Below, one piece after another: positions 9,891 through 17,808 of a DNA stretch of 64,000 nt. The position numbers were made by a program, and so were the translations under genes. The stretch's first letter is position 1. Each line of letters opens with the position of its first letter. The stretch is from Bifidobacterium sp. ESL0784 (GTDB lineage Bacteria; Actinomycetota; Actinomycetes; Actinomycetales; Bifidobacteriaceae), in contig NZ_JAQTHV010000001.1 of NCBI RefSeq assembly GCF_029433295.1, positions 496,001 to 560,000 of the forward strand. Direction: 5' to 3'. A model generated the notes under the pieces. The model made no database searches, was not told the DNA's origin, and saw nothing but the letters and a program-made list of their open reading frames with translations.

Positions 9891-9930
9891 TCGGGTGCTT
9901 TCCGCCACTTAGAGCACCCGATTCTTTTTT
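9891..9930 (+). terminator. rho-independent terminator of leuB
   Basis: A nine-base perfect stem (TCGGGTGCT at 9891-9899 with AGCACCCGA at 9913-9921) is followed by TTCTTTTTT. This is a canonical intrinsic terminator 74 bases after the leuB stop. Confidence 0.88.
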
Positions 9931-10029
9931 AAAGAAACTGTTCGAAAATGATAACGTCACCCTGCTTTTCCAGCCGGTTTCCAGCATTTTCGCATGATGG
10001 TTTCGACCGTTTGGGCTAGGCTTAAGGGT

Positions 10030-10695
10030 ATGAACAATACACCAGATCCACAAGGCGGTCAATCCGGGGCACAAACTCCCCAGGGTTCTGACAATCAGCA
10101 AGGTTCCAACGTTTCGCAGGGCCAACAGGGCGGAGCTTATGGGCAATATCAAGGCCAGAGCGAGCAATATGGCCAGTCCCAATACGGCCAGGCCGGTGCT
10201 TCACAATCCAGCCAGCAGCCGAATTATGCTCAGCCCAACTACGGACAGCCGCAGCAGTCGCAGTACAGCCAGCCGAATTACGGCCAGGCCGGTTATGCTC
10301 AGCCCGACTACGGTCAGCCGAATTACGGTTACGCTCCCGGTGGCTACAGCGATCCATATTCGGCGCAGAATCAAAGCGGTTATCCGCAAGGCCAGCCTTA
10401 CATGGCCCAATACGGCCAGCCGGAGCCATTGCCTTACGGCTACCAGCCCAAAAGCAAGATGGCTGCGGGGCTGCTGGGCATCTTTTTGGGATGTCTCGGC
10501 GTCCATAATTTCTATCTCGGCTTCTACGGCAAGGCCGTGGCCCAGCTGCTCCTGACCTTGGTCGGCTGGATACTTTTCGGACTCGGTCCCGTTGCGGCCT
10601 TCATCTGGGGCCTTATCGAAGGCGTGCTCATTCTGAGTTCCAACTACGGCTCACCCTGGCACAGGGACGCCAAAGGCGTGGAACTGCGCGAATAG
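10030..10695 (+). CDS. TM2 domain protein with Gln/Tyr-rich N-terminus
   Basis: A 221-residue membrane protein. Residues 1 to about 140 are low complexity, rich in Gln, Gly, Tyr, Ser and Asn, with repeated units of the QPNYGQ type. The last 75 residues are a TM2 domain: basic KSKMAAGLLGIFLGCLGVHN, then FYLGFYGKAVAQLLL, then a second helix ending near EGVLILSS. Function in bacteria is unknown; TM2 proteins are thought to be small two-helix inner membrane proteins. The ATG at 10030 follows TAGGCT (10017-10022) by seven bases. The open frame extends upstream to 9994, but that part is not family-like. Confidence 0.85.
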   Translation: MNNTPDPQGGQSGAQTPQGSDNQQGSNVSQGQQGGAYGQYQGQSEQYGQSQYGQAGASQSSQQPNYAQPNYGQPQQSQYSQPNYGQAGYAQPDYGQPNYGYAPGGYSDPYSAQNQSGYPQGQPYMAQYGQPEPLPYGYQPKSKMAAGLLGIFLGCLGVHNFYLGFYGKAVAQLLLTLVGWILFGLGPVAAFIWGLIEGVLILSSNYGSPWHRDAKGVELRE

Positions 10696-10762
10696 TACGC
10701 TTTAGCTGTTCATAGGCAAGGTTTGAGGAATCTGAACCTTGAGGTTGATCTGTTGTTTTGGT

Positions 10763-10799
10763 GCGGTGCGGAAACGTGTTGTCGGCGTTTTCGCACCGC
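10763..10799 (+). promoter_or_regulatory. strong hairpin between the TM2 gene and lplA
   Basis: GCGGTGCGGAAACG (10763-10776) pairs with CGTTTTCGCACCGC (10786-10799), giving 14 pairs including one wobble and a nine-base loop. It lies 67 bases after the TM2 stop and 21 bases before the lplA start, with only a short T-tract. It may be a terminator for the TM2 gene or a regulatory structure for lplA. Confidence 0.55.
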
Positions 10800-10820
10800 C
10801 CTTTGATATGGTGATGATTG

Positions 10821-11894
10821 ATGCGAGGCGAATACAAGACCCCCGGCGGCAAGCTGGTCGGGGTCGATGTCGTGGTGGATGCTGCCGGCAAGCCGGTAAC
10901 CTGTACGATTGACGGCGATTTTTTCGTTCTGGGCGACGATGACGTCGCGCGGGCCATGCTTGCGGATCTCGGAGCAGCCCTTGTCGCAGGCTCGCCGTTG
11001 GCCGACGTATTTCGGCGCTATCCGTCGCTCGAACTGGTAGGTGTCGACGCTGCCGCGATATCGAAGGCCTACCAAAGGGCTTTGCGGAAAGAAGAAAACG
11101 GTTCTTCAGACGAAAAGGGCCGTTCAATTTGTGCAAATGTTGGTGTTGACGATGTTTCAGACATATTGACGTCAAATGCTGACGCTTTTCATCAAATCCG
11201 TAAAAAGCGTTGGAGTTCGTTGCACCCGCAGGTGGTGCATGACGTTACCCGCACTCCTGTCGAACAGATGGAGACGGATGAGGATTGGGCGCGGCAGGTG
11301 GCTGCCGGTCAGAGGGCTGCAACGCTGCGCTTTTGGAGCTGGTCCGGACCGGCGGTTGTGGTCGGCAGATTCCAATCCATCGAGCAAGAGGTGGACGTGG
11401 AGGCGGCAAAACGAGAAGGTTTTGACGTCGTTCGCCGTAGTACCGGCGGGGGCGCGATGTTCATCGAACCGGGCAAGGTCATTACCTATTCCCTCTACGC
11501 GCCCAAGGGATTCGTGGCTTCCGTGCCCCTCGAGGAATCGTTCCGCCTGTGCGACCAGTGGGCGGTCGATGCGCTCAATGGCCTTGGCATTGCTGCGTTT
11601 TTCAGCGGTACCAACGATATTGCCTGCGCCCAAGGCAAGATCGGCGGTGCCGCCCAGCGCTTCTTTCCGCCGACGGATGGCGGGCCGGGAGCGTTGTTGC
11701 ACCATGTCACCCTTGCCTATGACATCGACGCGCAAAAAATGGGGAGGATACTCAAAACCTCTTCGGAAAAGCTCAGTGACAAAGCCGTCAAATCGGCCGT
11801 CAAACGGGTTGCACCCATCAGACGGCAAACGGATATGCGGTTTGAAATACTTTCGTCTTACCTCGAAACACGTGCGAAGCTGAGCTACAATTAA
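10821..11894 (+). CDS. lplA: lipoate-protein ligase with N-terminal accessory domain
   Basis: A 357-residue ligase expected to activate lipoate with ATP and attach it to lipoyl domains such as GcvH. Residues 1 to about 85 match the accessory domain usually found at the C-terminus (MRGEYKTPGGKLVGV ... IDGDFFVL). A variable linker follows. The catalytic domain starts at about residue 130, with RRSTGGGAMF near residue 205 and the adenylate-site segment GTNDIACAQGKIGGAAQRFF. The order is therefore the reverse of E. coli LplA. There is no ribosome site; TATGGT at 10807-10812 lies eight bases before the ATG. GcvH at 4243 is the only lipoyl acceptor visible in the window. Confidence 0.88.
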   Translation: MRGEYKTPGGKLVGVDVVVDAAGKPVTCTIDGDFFVLGDDDVARAMLADLGAALVAGSPLADVFRRYPSLELVGVDAAAISKAYQRALRKEENGSSDEKGRSICANVGVDDVSDILTSNADAFHQIRKKRWSSLHPQVVHDVTRTPVEQMETDEDWARQVAAGQRAATLRFWSWSGPAVVVGRFQSIEQEVDVEAAKREGFDVVRRSTGGGAMFIEPGKVITYSLYAPKGFVASVPLEESFRLCDQWAVDALNGLGIAAFFSGTNDIACAQGKIGGAAQRFFPPTDGGPGALLHHVTLAYDIDAQKMGRILKTSSEKLSDKAVKSAVKRVAPIRRQTDMRFEILSSYLETRAKLSYN

Positions 11895-11971
11895 GGTAGG
11901 TTTTATTTCGACCAGTTTCGACGCAGTGGATTTCTGGTGGCAAGCGAAGCAATTTTTGGAGGTGCGATCTC

Positions 11972-12685
11972 GTGGCAAGTCCGAATGAGGCAAGTGAAGC
12001 GGACAATGAACTTCTGCAGACGGCATTGTTCAAGCATGTCTCCCACGCCGATGCGGAGGAGCTCATGCCGTACATGAAGCGCGCGGAATTCGAGAAAGGT
12101 GACTACATCTTTCATGAGGGTTCCACCGACCAACGCATGTATCTGATGGAAAGCGGCAAGGTGAAGCTCATCCGCGAGGCCAGCGACAACCGTGTGCAGC
12201 TGCTGAGCATCCATACCCGAGGTGAGATCCTGGGCGAGATTCCCGTTTTCGATCCGGCAGGTGGCCCGCGAACGGCTTCGGCCATCGCGATGAACAACGG
12301 CACCCAGGTCGGTTGGCTCGAACACGACACCCTCTTCGCCTGGCTCAACAAGCATCCGCGCGTGGCCGTGGACATGCTGCAGGTGATGGCCAATCGCATG
12401 CGCGCCAACAACGAGCAGATTTCCGACCTCGTCTTCATGGACGTTCCCGCACGCCTGGCCAAGACGTTGCTTGATCTGGCATCGCGCTTCGGCGAGCCTG
12501 TGGAATCCGGCGTGAAGGTGCCTCATGATCTGACTCAGGAAGAGATGGCGCAGCTGGTCGGTTCCTCGCGTGAGACGGTCAACAAGGCATTGATGGACTT
12601 CGCCAACCGTGGTTGGATCGCGCGAGAAGGTCGCTCGATCATCATCTATCAGCCCGGTGCGCTGATCCGTCGTTCCCGTCATTGA
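11972..12685 (+). CDS. Crp/Fnr-family transcriptional regulator (GlxR-like)
   Basis: A 237-residue DNA-binding regulator. The N-terminal cyclic-nucleotide-binding fold has the pocket segment GEILGEIPVFDP...GPRTASAIA, with the Glu and Arg-Thr that contact cAMP in Crp and GlxR. The C-terminal winged helix has the recognition segment LTQEEMAQLVGSSRETVNKA. No Fnr-type cysteine cluster is present. GTG is the start, preceded by TGGAGG nine bases upstream. It is most like the actinobacterial GlxR group; whether this organism makes cAMP cannot be judged here. A strong terminator follows. Confidence 0.88.
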   Translation: MASPNEASEADNELLQTALFKHVSHADAEELMPYMKRAEFEKGDYIFHEGSTDQRMYLMESGKVKLIREASDNRVQLLSIHTRGEILGEIPVFDPAGGPRTASAIAMNNGTQVGWLEHDTLFAWLNKHPRVAVDMLQVMANRMRANNEQISDLVFMDVPARLAKTLLDLASRFGEPVESGVKVPHDLTQEEMAQLVGSSRETVNKALMDFANRGWIAREGRSIIIYQPGALIRRSRH

Positions 12686-12714
12686 TTGATCGCTTCGTCG
12701 TATATTCGCCCTTG

Positions 12715-12757
12715 TTCGCGGCTCGTGGTTTTTAGACTTCGTGCCGCGAATTTTTTA
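12715..12757 (+). terminator. rho-independent terminator of the Crp-family gene
   Basis: A perfect eight-base stem, TTCGCGGC (12715-12722) with GCCGCGAA (12743-12750), is followed directly by TTTTTTATT. It lies 30 bases after the stop codon. Confidence 0.85.
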
Positions 12758-12885
12758 TTGGTTATCCGGCAATTCCCAGCTCGTTTTTCAGTAACTTTTT
12801 GAGTCTTTCCCGGCCGGTGTACGCAATGGGCGATAAGGCTACGCATTTGGCCGTTTCGGTAGAGGCGATATCCTAGAATGACACC

Positions 12886-15192
12886 ATGCCTCAAATGAAG
12901 AACAACCTCACCGCGCGGCGCGTGATCGCCCTGCTGTTGACCTACGTTACCCTTTGCATCGCCGGCGGCGTGGTCGGAGGCATGTTCTTCATACCCGGCG
13001 TGCTCGGACTCAACGGCATGGCCCGCACCGTCGCACCGTCGCTCAAAACTGAAGACATCGATTTCGACGTCACCAGTCTGCCGCAGAAATCCACCATCTA
13101 TGCTTCCGACGGCAAAACCGTTATCGCTTCCTTCTACGCGCAGAACCGCACAGTGGTTCCGCTGCGTCAGGTCTCGCAGCCGATGCAGCAGGCCGTGGTC
13201 GCCCGTGAGGATCGCCGCTTCTTCGAGCATTCCGGCGTGGATATGCAGGGCGTGCTGCGAGCCTTCGTGCAGACGTTCATCAAACATGGCGACACCCAGG
13301 GCGGTTCGTCGCTGACGCAGCAGTACGTCAAGAATGTATTACTTATTGAAGCGAAGGAAAAGAACGACCCCATCGCCGAATACCACGCCTCGGAAGACAC
13401 CATCGCCCGCAAGGTGCGCGAGATGCTCATCGCCGTGCAGATGGAGAAGCAATACAGCAAAGCCGAGATCCTGCAGGGCTACCTCAACATCGCCCAATTC
13501 GGGCGCAACAACCTTTATGGCGTGGAAACAGCGGCGAAACGGTACTTCAACGTTTCTGCAGCCGACCTCAACATCGGTCAGGCAGCCACCATCGCGGCCA
13601 TCACCAAGAACCCGGCGCGCTACGACCCGTCGGTGGCCCAAAACCAGCCCGAAGCGCAGAAACAGCGCAATATCGTCCTGGACCTGATGCTGCAGCAGCA
13701 TTTCATCTCGCAGGGTGATCACGACAAGTTCCGCGCTCAACCCATAGCCAGCACCCTGAACCTGCAGGACAATTCCACGCAGGTCGGCTGCCAGGTCGCC
13801 GGAGACGCCGGCTTCTTCTGCGATTTCGCCACCAAGCAGATCCTCAATTCCAAAGAGTTCGGCAAAACCGCCAAGGATCGCACCAAGCTTCTGAACGAAG
13901 GCGGGCTGAGCATCTACACCACCATGGACGTGCATGCCAACGCCGATGCCATGCAGGCCGCACGCGACACCATTCCTCCCAACGATCCCAGCGGGTTCGA
14001 GGTCTCTATGGCCGCTGTCAAACCAGGAACCGGTGAGGTGCTTGGCTTTGGCCTTAACCGCACCTATGACCCGACCGATGCTGCAAAAAGCGATCCCACG
14101 CGCACGGCCGTCAACTATGCGGTCGATCAGAAGGACGGCGGAGGCAGTGGTTGGGAAGTCGGTTCGACCTGGAAGCCCATCAACATGATTGCCTGGATGC
14201 AGCAGGGCCGGTCCATCACCGATGTGGTGCACCCCAAGGGCTTCTATCCCAGGCATTCCTTCGCCTGCCCCGGATACACGGGTACCGACAACGGCTGGTC
14301 GCCAAAGAATTCGGAAGGTGGAGTCGGTGGTGCCGAATCCGTACTCGACGGCCTTGTCCATTCACACAACACCACTCAGGCCGCCATGGCTGACCAGATC
14401 GGGATGTGCCCGATCGTCGATGCCGCGAAAACCGTCGGCTATCACCAAGCCTCAATTGGTGACAAATTGTTTACCTCCAAGAACTGGCCTGGTCCTATGA
14501 TCATCGGTACCGTCGCGGCCTCGCCCCTGACGATGGCCAACGTCTACGCCACGATCGCGGCCAACGGCGTTGAATGCACGCCCATCGCCTTGAAGAAGGT
14601 CGTCAACAAGCAAGGCAAGTCGCTCAAGGTTCCCAGCGCCAACTGCCATCAGGCCATTGACCCGGCCATCGCGCAGACCACCGCCTATGCGATGAATCAA
14701 GGTGTCGTCCGCTCCGACGGCCAGGCCAAGAAAGCCCAGCTCGACAACGGGCGCAAGACCTTCGCGAAGACCGGTACCAACGAACAGACGCGTATGTTGA
14801 CCTCCGGGTTCATTCCCAATCAGGTCGCGACCTTCGTCTCTGTCGGCAATGCCGAATACAACGTCTCCTTCTCCGGGCGTACCATCAACGGTCAGTCCCA
14901 CAGCTACTGGTACGGTGCCGACATCGCAACACCTGCGTGGACGGAGTTCATGAACAAGTATCTGGCCGACATCAACGCTCCAATCGACAACAGCTATGGC
15001 AACCCCGACCCAAAGTTTATGGGCGGTGCCAACGTTTCCGCGGATGCCAACAGCCAACCCAGTTCCGGCAACGGCTATTCGCATAGACGTACCTACCAGA
15101 GGACCGAAACACAGAATGAGGACCAGCCGCAAGCCGATCCTCAGGTCGAGCAGCAGGATCTCGACGCAGGGCAGACCGATGACGGGCAGTGA
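12886..15192 (+). CDS. bifunctional penicillin-binding protein (transglycosylase/transpeptidase)
   Basis: A 768-residue class A PBP that polymerises and crosslinks peptidoglycan outside the membrane. It has a short cytoplasmic start and one membrane helix (about residues 12-38). The GT51 domain carries EDRRFFEHSGVD with the catalytic Glu and GGSSLTQQYVKN. The transpeptidase domain carries GSTWKPIN (SxxK serine), SHN and KTGTN, so both active sites are complete. The C-terminal tail is Gln/Asp/Pro-rich and probably disordered. There is no ribosome site; TAGAAT at 12874-12879 lies six bases before the ATG, suggesting a leaderless transcript. Confidence 0.93.
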   Translation: MPQMKNNLTARRVIALLLTYVTLCIAGGVVGGMFFIPGVLGLNGMARTVAPSLKTEDIDFDVTSLPQKSTIYASDGKTVIASFYAQNRTVVPLRQVSQPMQQAVVAREDRRFFEHSGVDMQGVLRAFVQTFIKHGDTQGGSSLTQQYVKNVLLIEAKEKNDPIAEYHASEDTIARKVREMLIAVQMEKQYSKAEILQGYLNIAQFGRNNLYGVETAAKRYFNVSAADLNIGQAATIAAITKNPARYDPSVAQNQPEAQKQRNIVLDLMLQQHFISQGDHDKFRAQPIASTLNLQDNSTQVGCQVAGDAGFFCDFATKQILNSKEFGKTAKDRTKLLNEGGLSIYTTMDVHANADAMQAARDTIPPNDPSGFEVSMAAVKPGTGEVLGFGLNRTYDPTDAAKSDPTRTAVNYAVDQKDGGGSGWEVGSTWKPINMIAWMQQGRSITDVVHPKGFYPRHSFACPGYTGTDNGWSPKNSEGGVGGAESVLDGLVHSHNTTQAAMADQIGMCPIVDAAKTVGYHQASIGDKLFTSKNWPGPMIIGTVAASPLTMANVYATIAANGVECTPIALKKVVNKQGKSLKVPSANCHQAIDPAIAQTTAYAMNQGVVRSDGQAKKAQLDNGRKTFAKTGTNEQTRMLTSGFIPNQVATFVSVGNAEYNVSFSGRTINGQSHSYWYGADIATPAWTEFMNKYLADINAPIDNSYGNPDPKFMGGANVSADANSQPSSGNGYSHRRTYQRTETQNEDQPQADPQVEQQDLDAGQTDDGQ

Positions 15193-15209
15193 GCCAAGAA
15201 CGTTTGTGG

Positions 15210-15234
15210 CGTATTGTTCGCGGTTTGCAATACG
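15210..15234 (+). terminator. possible hairpin after the PBP gene
   Basis: CGTATTG (15210-15216) pairs with CAATACG (15228-15234). An outer AAGAAC/GTTCTT pair flanks it. It starts 18 bases after the stop codon. The weak T-tract makes terminator function uncertain. Confidence 0.45.
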
Positions 15235-15318
15235 TGGTTTTGTCGTGTTCTTGTTTGTATAGGGCTCTATCGTCTTTTGTCTTCCCCGATATGATTTTGA
15301 TGGCTTCGCGCGTCCGTA

Positions 15319-15370
15319 GCCCAATAGGTTCGGGTGGATTCAATCCTTACGATTTGGGCATTTTTGTTTT
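15319..15370 (+). terminator. T-tailed hairpin upstream of the DeoR gene
   Basis: GCCCAA (15319-15324) pairs with TTGGGC (15354-15359), followed by ATTTTTGTTTT. The 29-base interior contains a GGATT/AATCC pair. It probably terminates read-through from the PBP gene. Confidence 0.55.
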
Positions 15371-15400
15371 ATTTACTGAAAGATTATAGGGTTATCGTTG

Positions 15401-15479
15401 TCAAAATGTTCGGTTTTGATAAACCTACCAGATGAAACGCTCAAGTGAGTTTGTTTGATGCGCATATTTGTGCGATAAT
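15401..15479 (+). promoter_or_regulatory. promoter and operator-like palindromes of the DeoR gene
   Basis: TTGTTT (15451-15456) and GATAAT (15474-15479) are spaced by 17 bases. The ATG begins six bases after the -10, so the mRNA is likely leaderless. TCAAAA/TTTTGA (15401-15406 and 15414-15419) lies upstream, and CGCA...TGCG (15461-15474) lies in the spacer. Either could be a self-regulatory operator. Confidence 0.5.
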
Positions 15480-15485
15480 GTTCAT

Positions 15486-16283
15486 ATGATTTCGTCACAG
15501 CGACAGCATTTGATCTTAAGCAGACTTCGTACCCGCGGCGCGGTACGAATCACCGCACTTTCCAAAGAGCTTGGCGTTTCGGCCATGACGGTGCGACGGG
15601 ACATCGCCGATCTTGCGGACAAAGGACTGTTGAAACGCGTCCATGGCGGGGCGGTGACTACCAGCACATTGCTCAGCGAACCGCTGTTCTCCGTGAAATC
15701 CCAGATGGACATCGGATTGAAGGATTCGATTGCGCAGGAAGCCGTCAAATACGTCTCGCCCGGCGATGTGATCGCCATCGGCGGCGGTACAACGTCTTAC
15801 ATTTTTGCCCAGCATCTGCTGGAAAGCCAGCGAGCGAGCAATATCACCATTCTCACCAACTCGATTCCGGTGGCGGAACTGGTGCAGGCACTGGAGTCGA
15901 AGGACGTCGAGGTCATCGTCACCGGCGGTGTGATCACCCGGTCGAACTCGCTGGTTGGCCCGATTTCCGACAAGGTCATCGAATCGCTTCGTGTCAATAC
16001 CGTATTCCTGGGCACCCATTCCGTCTCGATTCCACGCGGCTTCCTCATGCCGAACTCGCTCGAGGCCGCCACGGACATGGCCATGATGGATATCGCGGAC
16101 AGGACCATCATCCTGACCGACCACACCAAGTGGAGTTGTACCTCGCTTTCGCTTTTCGCCCGCTTCGACCAAGTCGACACTCTCATCACCGACGAGGGGC
16201 TCGACCCGACTTCGGCCGAGGAGACGCGCAAGCTGGTCAAGCACCTGGTTTTGACGAAGGGCCCGGGTCAGGTCGAGGAGTGA
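15486..16283 (+). CDS. DeoR-family transcriptional regulator of the gal genes
   Basis: A 265-residue DeoR/GlpR-type repressor. The N-terminal helix-turn-helix runs through ITALSKELGVSAMTVRRDIA and ends at KRVHGGAV. The C-terminal sugar-phosphate-sensing domain has AIGGGTTSYIFAQ, ILTNSIPVAEL and ILTDHTKW. The effector is probably a phosphorylated sugar. It lies 190 bases upstream of galT-galK in the same direction, so it likely controls galactose use and perhaps itself. The ATG at 15486 is chosen because the conserved region begins there and the -10 element is immediately upstream; the open frame runs a little further back. Confidence 0.88.
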   Translation: MISSQRQHLILSRLRTRGAVRITALSKELGVSAMTVRRDIADLADKGLLKRVHGGAVTTSTLLSEPLFSVKSQMDIGLKDSIAQEAVKYVSPGDVIAIGGGTTSYIFAQHLLESQRASNITILTNSIPVAELVQALESKDVEVIVTGGVITRSNSLVGPISDKVIESLRVNTVFLGTHSVSIPRGFLMPNSLEAATDMAMMDIADRTIILTDHTKWSCTSLSLFARFDQVDTLITDEGLDPTSAEETRKLVKHLVLTKGPGQVEE

Positions 16284-16368
16284 AAAGTCCATGCTCGGCG
16301 GGTTGAACGCTCACGATCGATTGTTGGAAGGTGATGGTTCGCACACTGAAGTCGACCCGAATGCATTG

Positions 16369-16394
16369 CAAATGAGCATTTGGCATTTTTGACA
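16369..16394 (+). promoter_or_regulatory. candidate operator and -35 upstream of galT
   Basis: CAAATGAGCATTTG (16369-16382) is a perfect six-base-arm palindrome. TTGACA (16389-16394), an ideal -35, follows seven bases later. A consensus -10 at the right spacing is not clear. The arrangement suits a repressor such as the neighbouring DeoR protein. Confidence 0.4.
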
Positions 16395-16473
16395 ATATCG
16401 TTGCCGGCGGCAATCGCCTTGAAAAGCGAAAGCCTATGGCTTGATGACATGAAAACCTACGCAAAGGAAAGCA

Positions 16474-17727
16474 ATGAAGCAGCAGGAATTCAAGTATTAT
16501 CACCCCGGAAAATATGCGTCTGAGCATATTCGCATCACGCCCACAACGCTGGCGGACGGGCGCGATTTCTTCTATCTTGACGACGATCCGGAATATGTTT
16601 CCGGCGCGAAAACCCGCGAGCTTAAAGACCCGCGTCCGCTGGCTGACCGCTTTGCGCCGCATCGTGACGCCGACGGCCACGAAGTGCCGTATGCCGAGCC
16701 GATCATGCGCCGCGATCCGCTGACCGGCGACTGGATTCCCATGGCGGCGGCCCGTATGAACCGGCCGATTACCGCAGGGCCGGGCGCCACGGCCAAAGGC
16801 AACCCGCTCGCCGCACGCAAGCCCGGCGACCCCTATCAGGACGGGGAAGTGCCCGACACCGATTACGACGTGGTCATCTTCGAGAACCGTTTCCCCTCGA
16901 TGGTGCAGGCGCCTGGTGTGCCGAACGTGGTTTCCTACGTCGACGGCAACCCGCTTTTCGAGCAAAAGCCTGCGGCCGGACGCTGCGAGGTCATCTGCTT
17001 CGATCCGAACGAAAACGGTCTGCCTGCCGACCTGCCGGTTTCGCGTCTGCGCACGGTCGTTGAGGCATGGGCCTTCCGTACGGCCGAAATCTCCCATATG
17101 GACGGCATCGAGCAGATCTTCCCCTTCGAGAACCACGGCGCGGAAATCGGCGTCTCGCTGGCGCATCCGCACGGCCAGGTCTACTGCTATCCGTTCATTC
17201 CGCCGAAGATGGAAACCGAACTCAAACACACGCAGGCCTATTTCGAGAAGACCGGCGGCAATCTTCTGCGCGACATCATGGACGCCGAGATGTCTGCCGG
17301 AACCCGCGTCGTGATGCGCAATTCCAGCTGGGTCGCCTACGTTCCCGCTGCCGCGCGCTGGCCTTTGGAGGTTCACGTGGCCCCGGTTCGCGACGTCAAG
17401 ACCATTGACGAGCTCAACGATCAGGAACGCTGGGATCTCGCCTCGATGTATTCGCATCTGCTGCGCCGTGGCAACGCCTTCTTCGACAAAGGCGACGGCA
17501 AAGGCATGGATCTGCCGTATATTTCTGCCTGGCATCAGGCGCCGATTCACGACAGGCGCCGCGAGAACTACCGGCTTAATCTGCAGTTCTTCTCGTTCCG
17601 CCGCGCCACCAACAAGATCAAGTATCTGGCCGGTTCTGAATCGGGCATGGGGGCTTGGGTCTCGGACACCACGCCGGAACGCATCGCCGCACGCTTCCAC
17701 GAGCTCGGTCCGATCGACATCGACTGA
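16474..17727 (+). CDS. galT: galactose-1-phosphate uridylyltransferase
   Basis: A 417-residue Leloir pathway enzyme that exchanges galactose-1-phosphate and UDP-glucose. The active-site motif SLAHPHGQVYCYPF contains the uridylylated histidine, and VVIFENRFPSMV and AARWPLEVHVAP are further family segments. The zinc-site cysteines of the E. coli type are not evident; the sequence follows the actinobacterial form. AAAGGAAAGCA precedes the ATG. It is followed after 81 bases by galK, forming a galTK operon under the upstream DeoR-family gene. galE is not in the window. Confidence 0.95.
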   Translation: MKQQEFKYYHPGKYASEHIRITPTTLADGRDFFYLDDDPEYVSGAKTRELKDPRPLADRFAPHRDADGHEVPYAEPIMRRDPLTGDWIPMAAARMNRPITAGPGATAKGNPLAARKPGDPYQDGEVPDTDYDVVIFENRFPSMVQAPGVPNVVSYVDGNPLFEQKPAAGRCEVICFDPNENGLPADLPVSRLRTVVEAWAFRTAEISHMDGIEQIFPFENHGAEIGVSLAHPHGQVYCYPFIPPKMETELKHTQAYFEKTGGNLLRDIMDAEMSAGTRVVMRNSSWVAYVPAAARWPLEVHVAPVRDVKTIDELNDQERWDLASMYSHLLRRGNAFFDKGDGKGMDLPYISAWHQAPIHDRRRENYRLNLQFFSFRRATNKIKYLAGSESGMGAWVSDTTPERIAARFHELGPIDID

Positions 17728-17808
17728 GCCGGTTTCTCTGTTGCGTCTGTGTCGTAGGAATCGTCATTGCCGCTATCGTAAGCAAACTTCTGTCATGGAG
17801 GAAATCAA

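Noticed and set aside
15300-15370. tRNA-like look (GGTTCGG...GGATTCAATCC)
   Set aside because: No acceptor stem, anticodon arm or CCA-compatible end could be folded; a T-tailed terminator hairpin explains it better.
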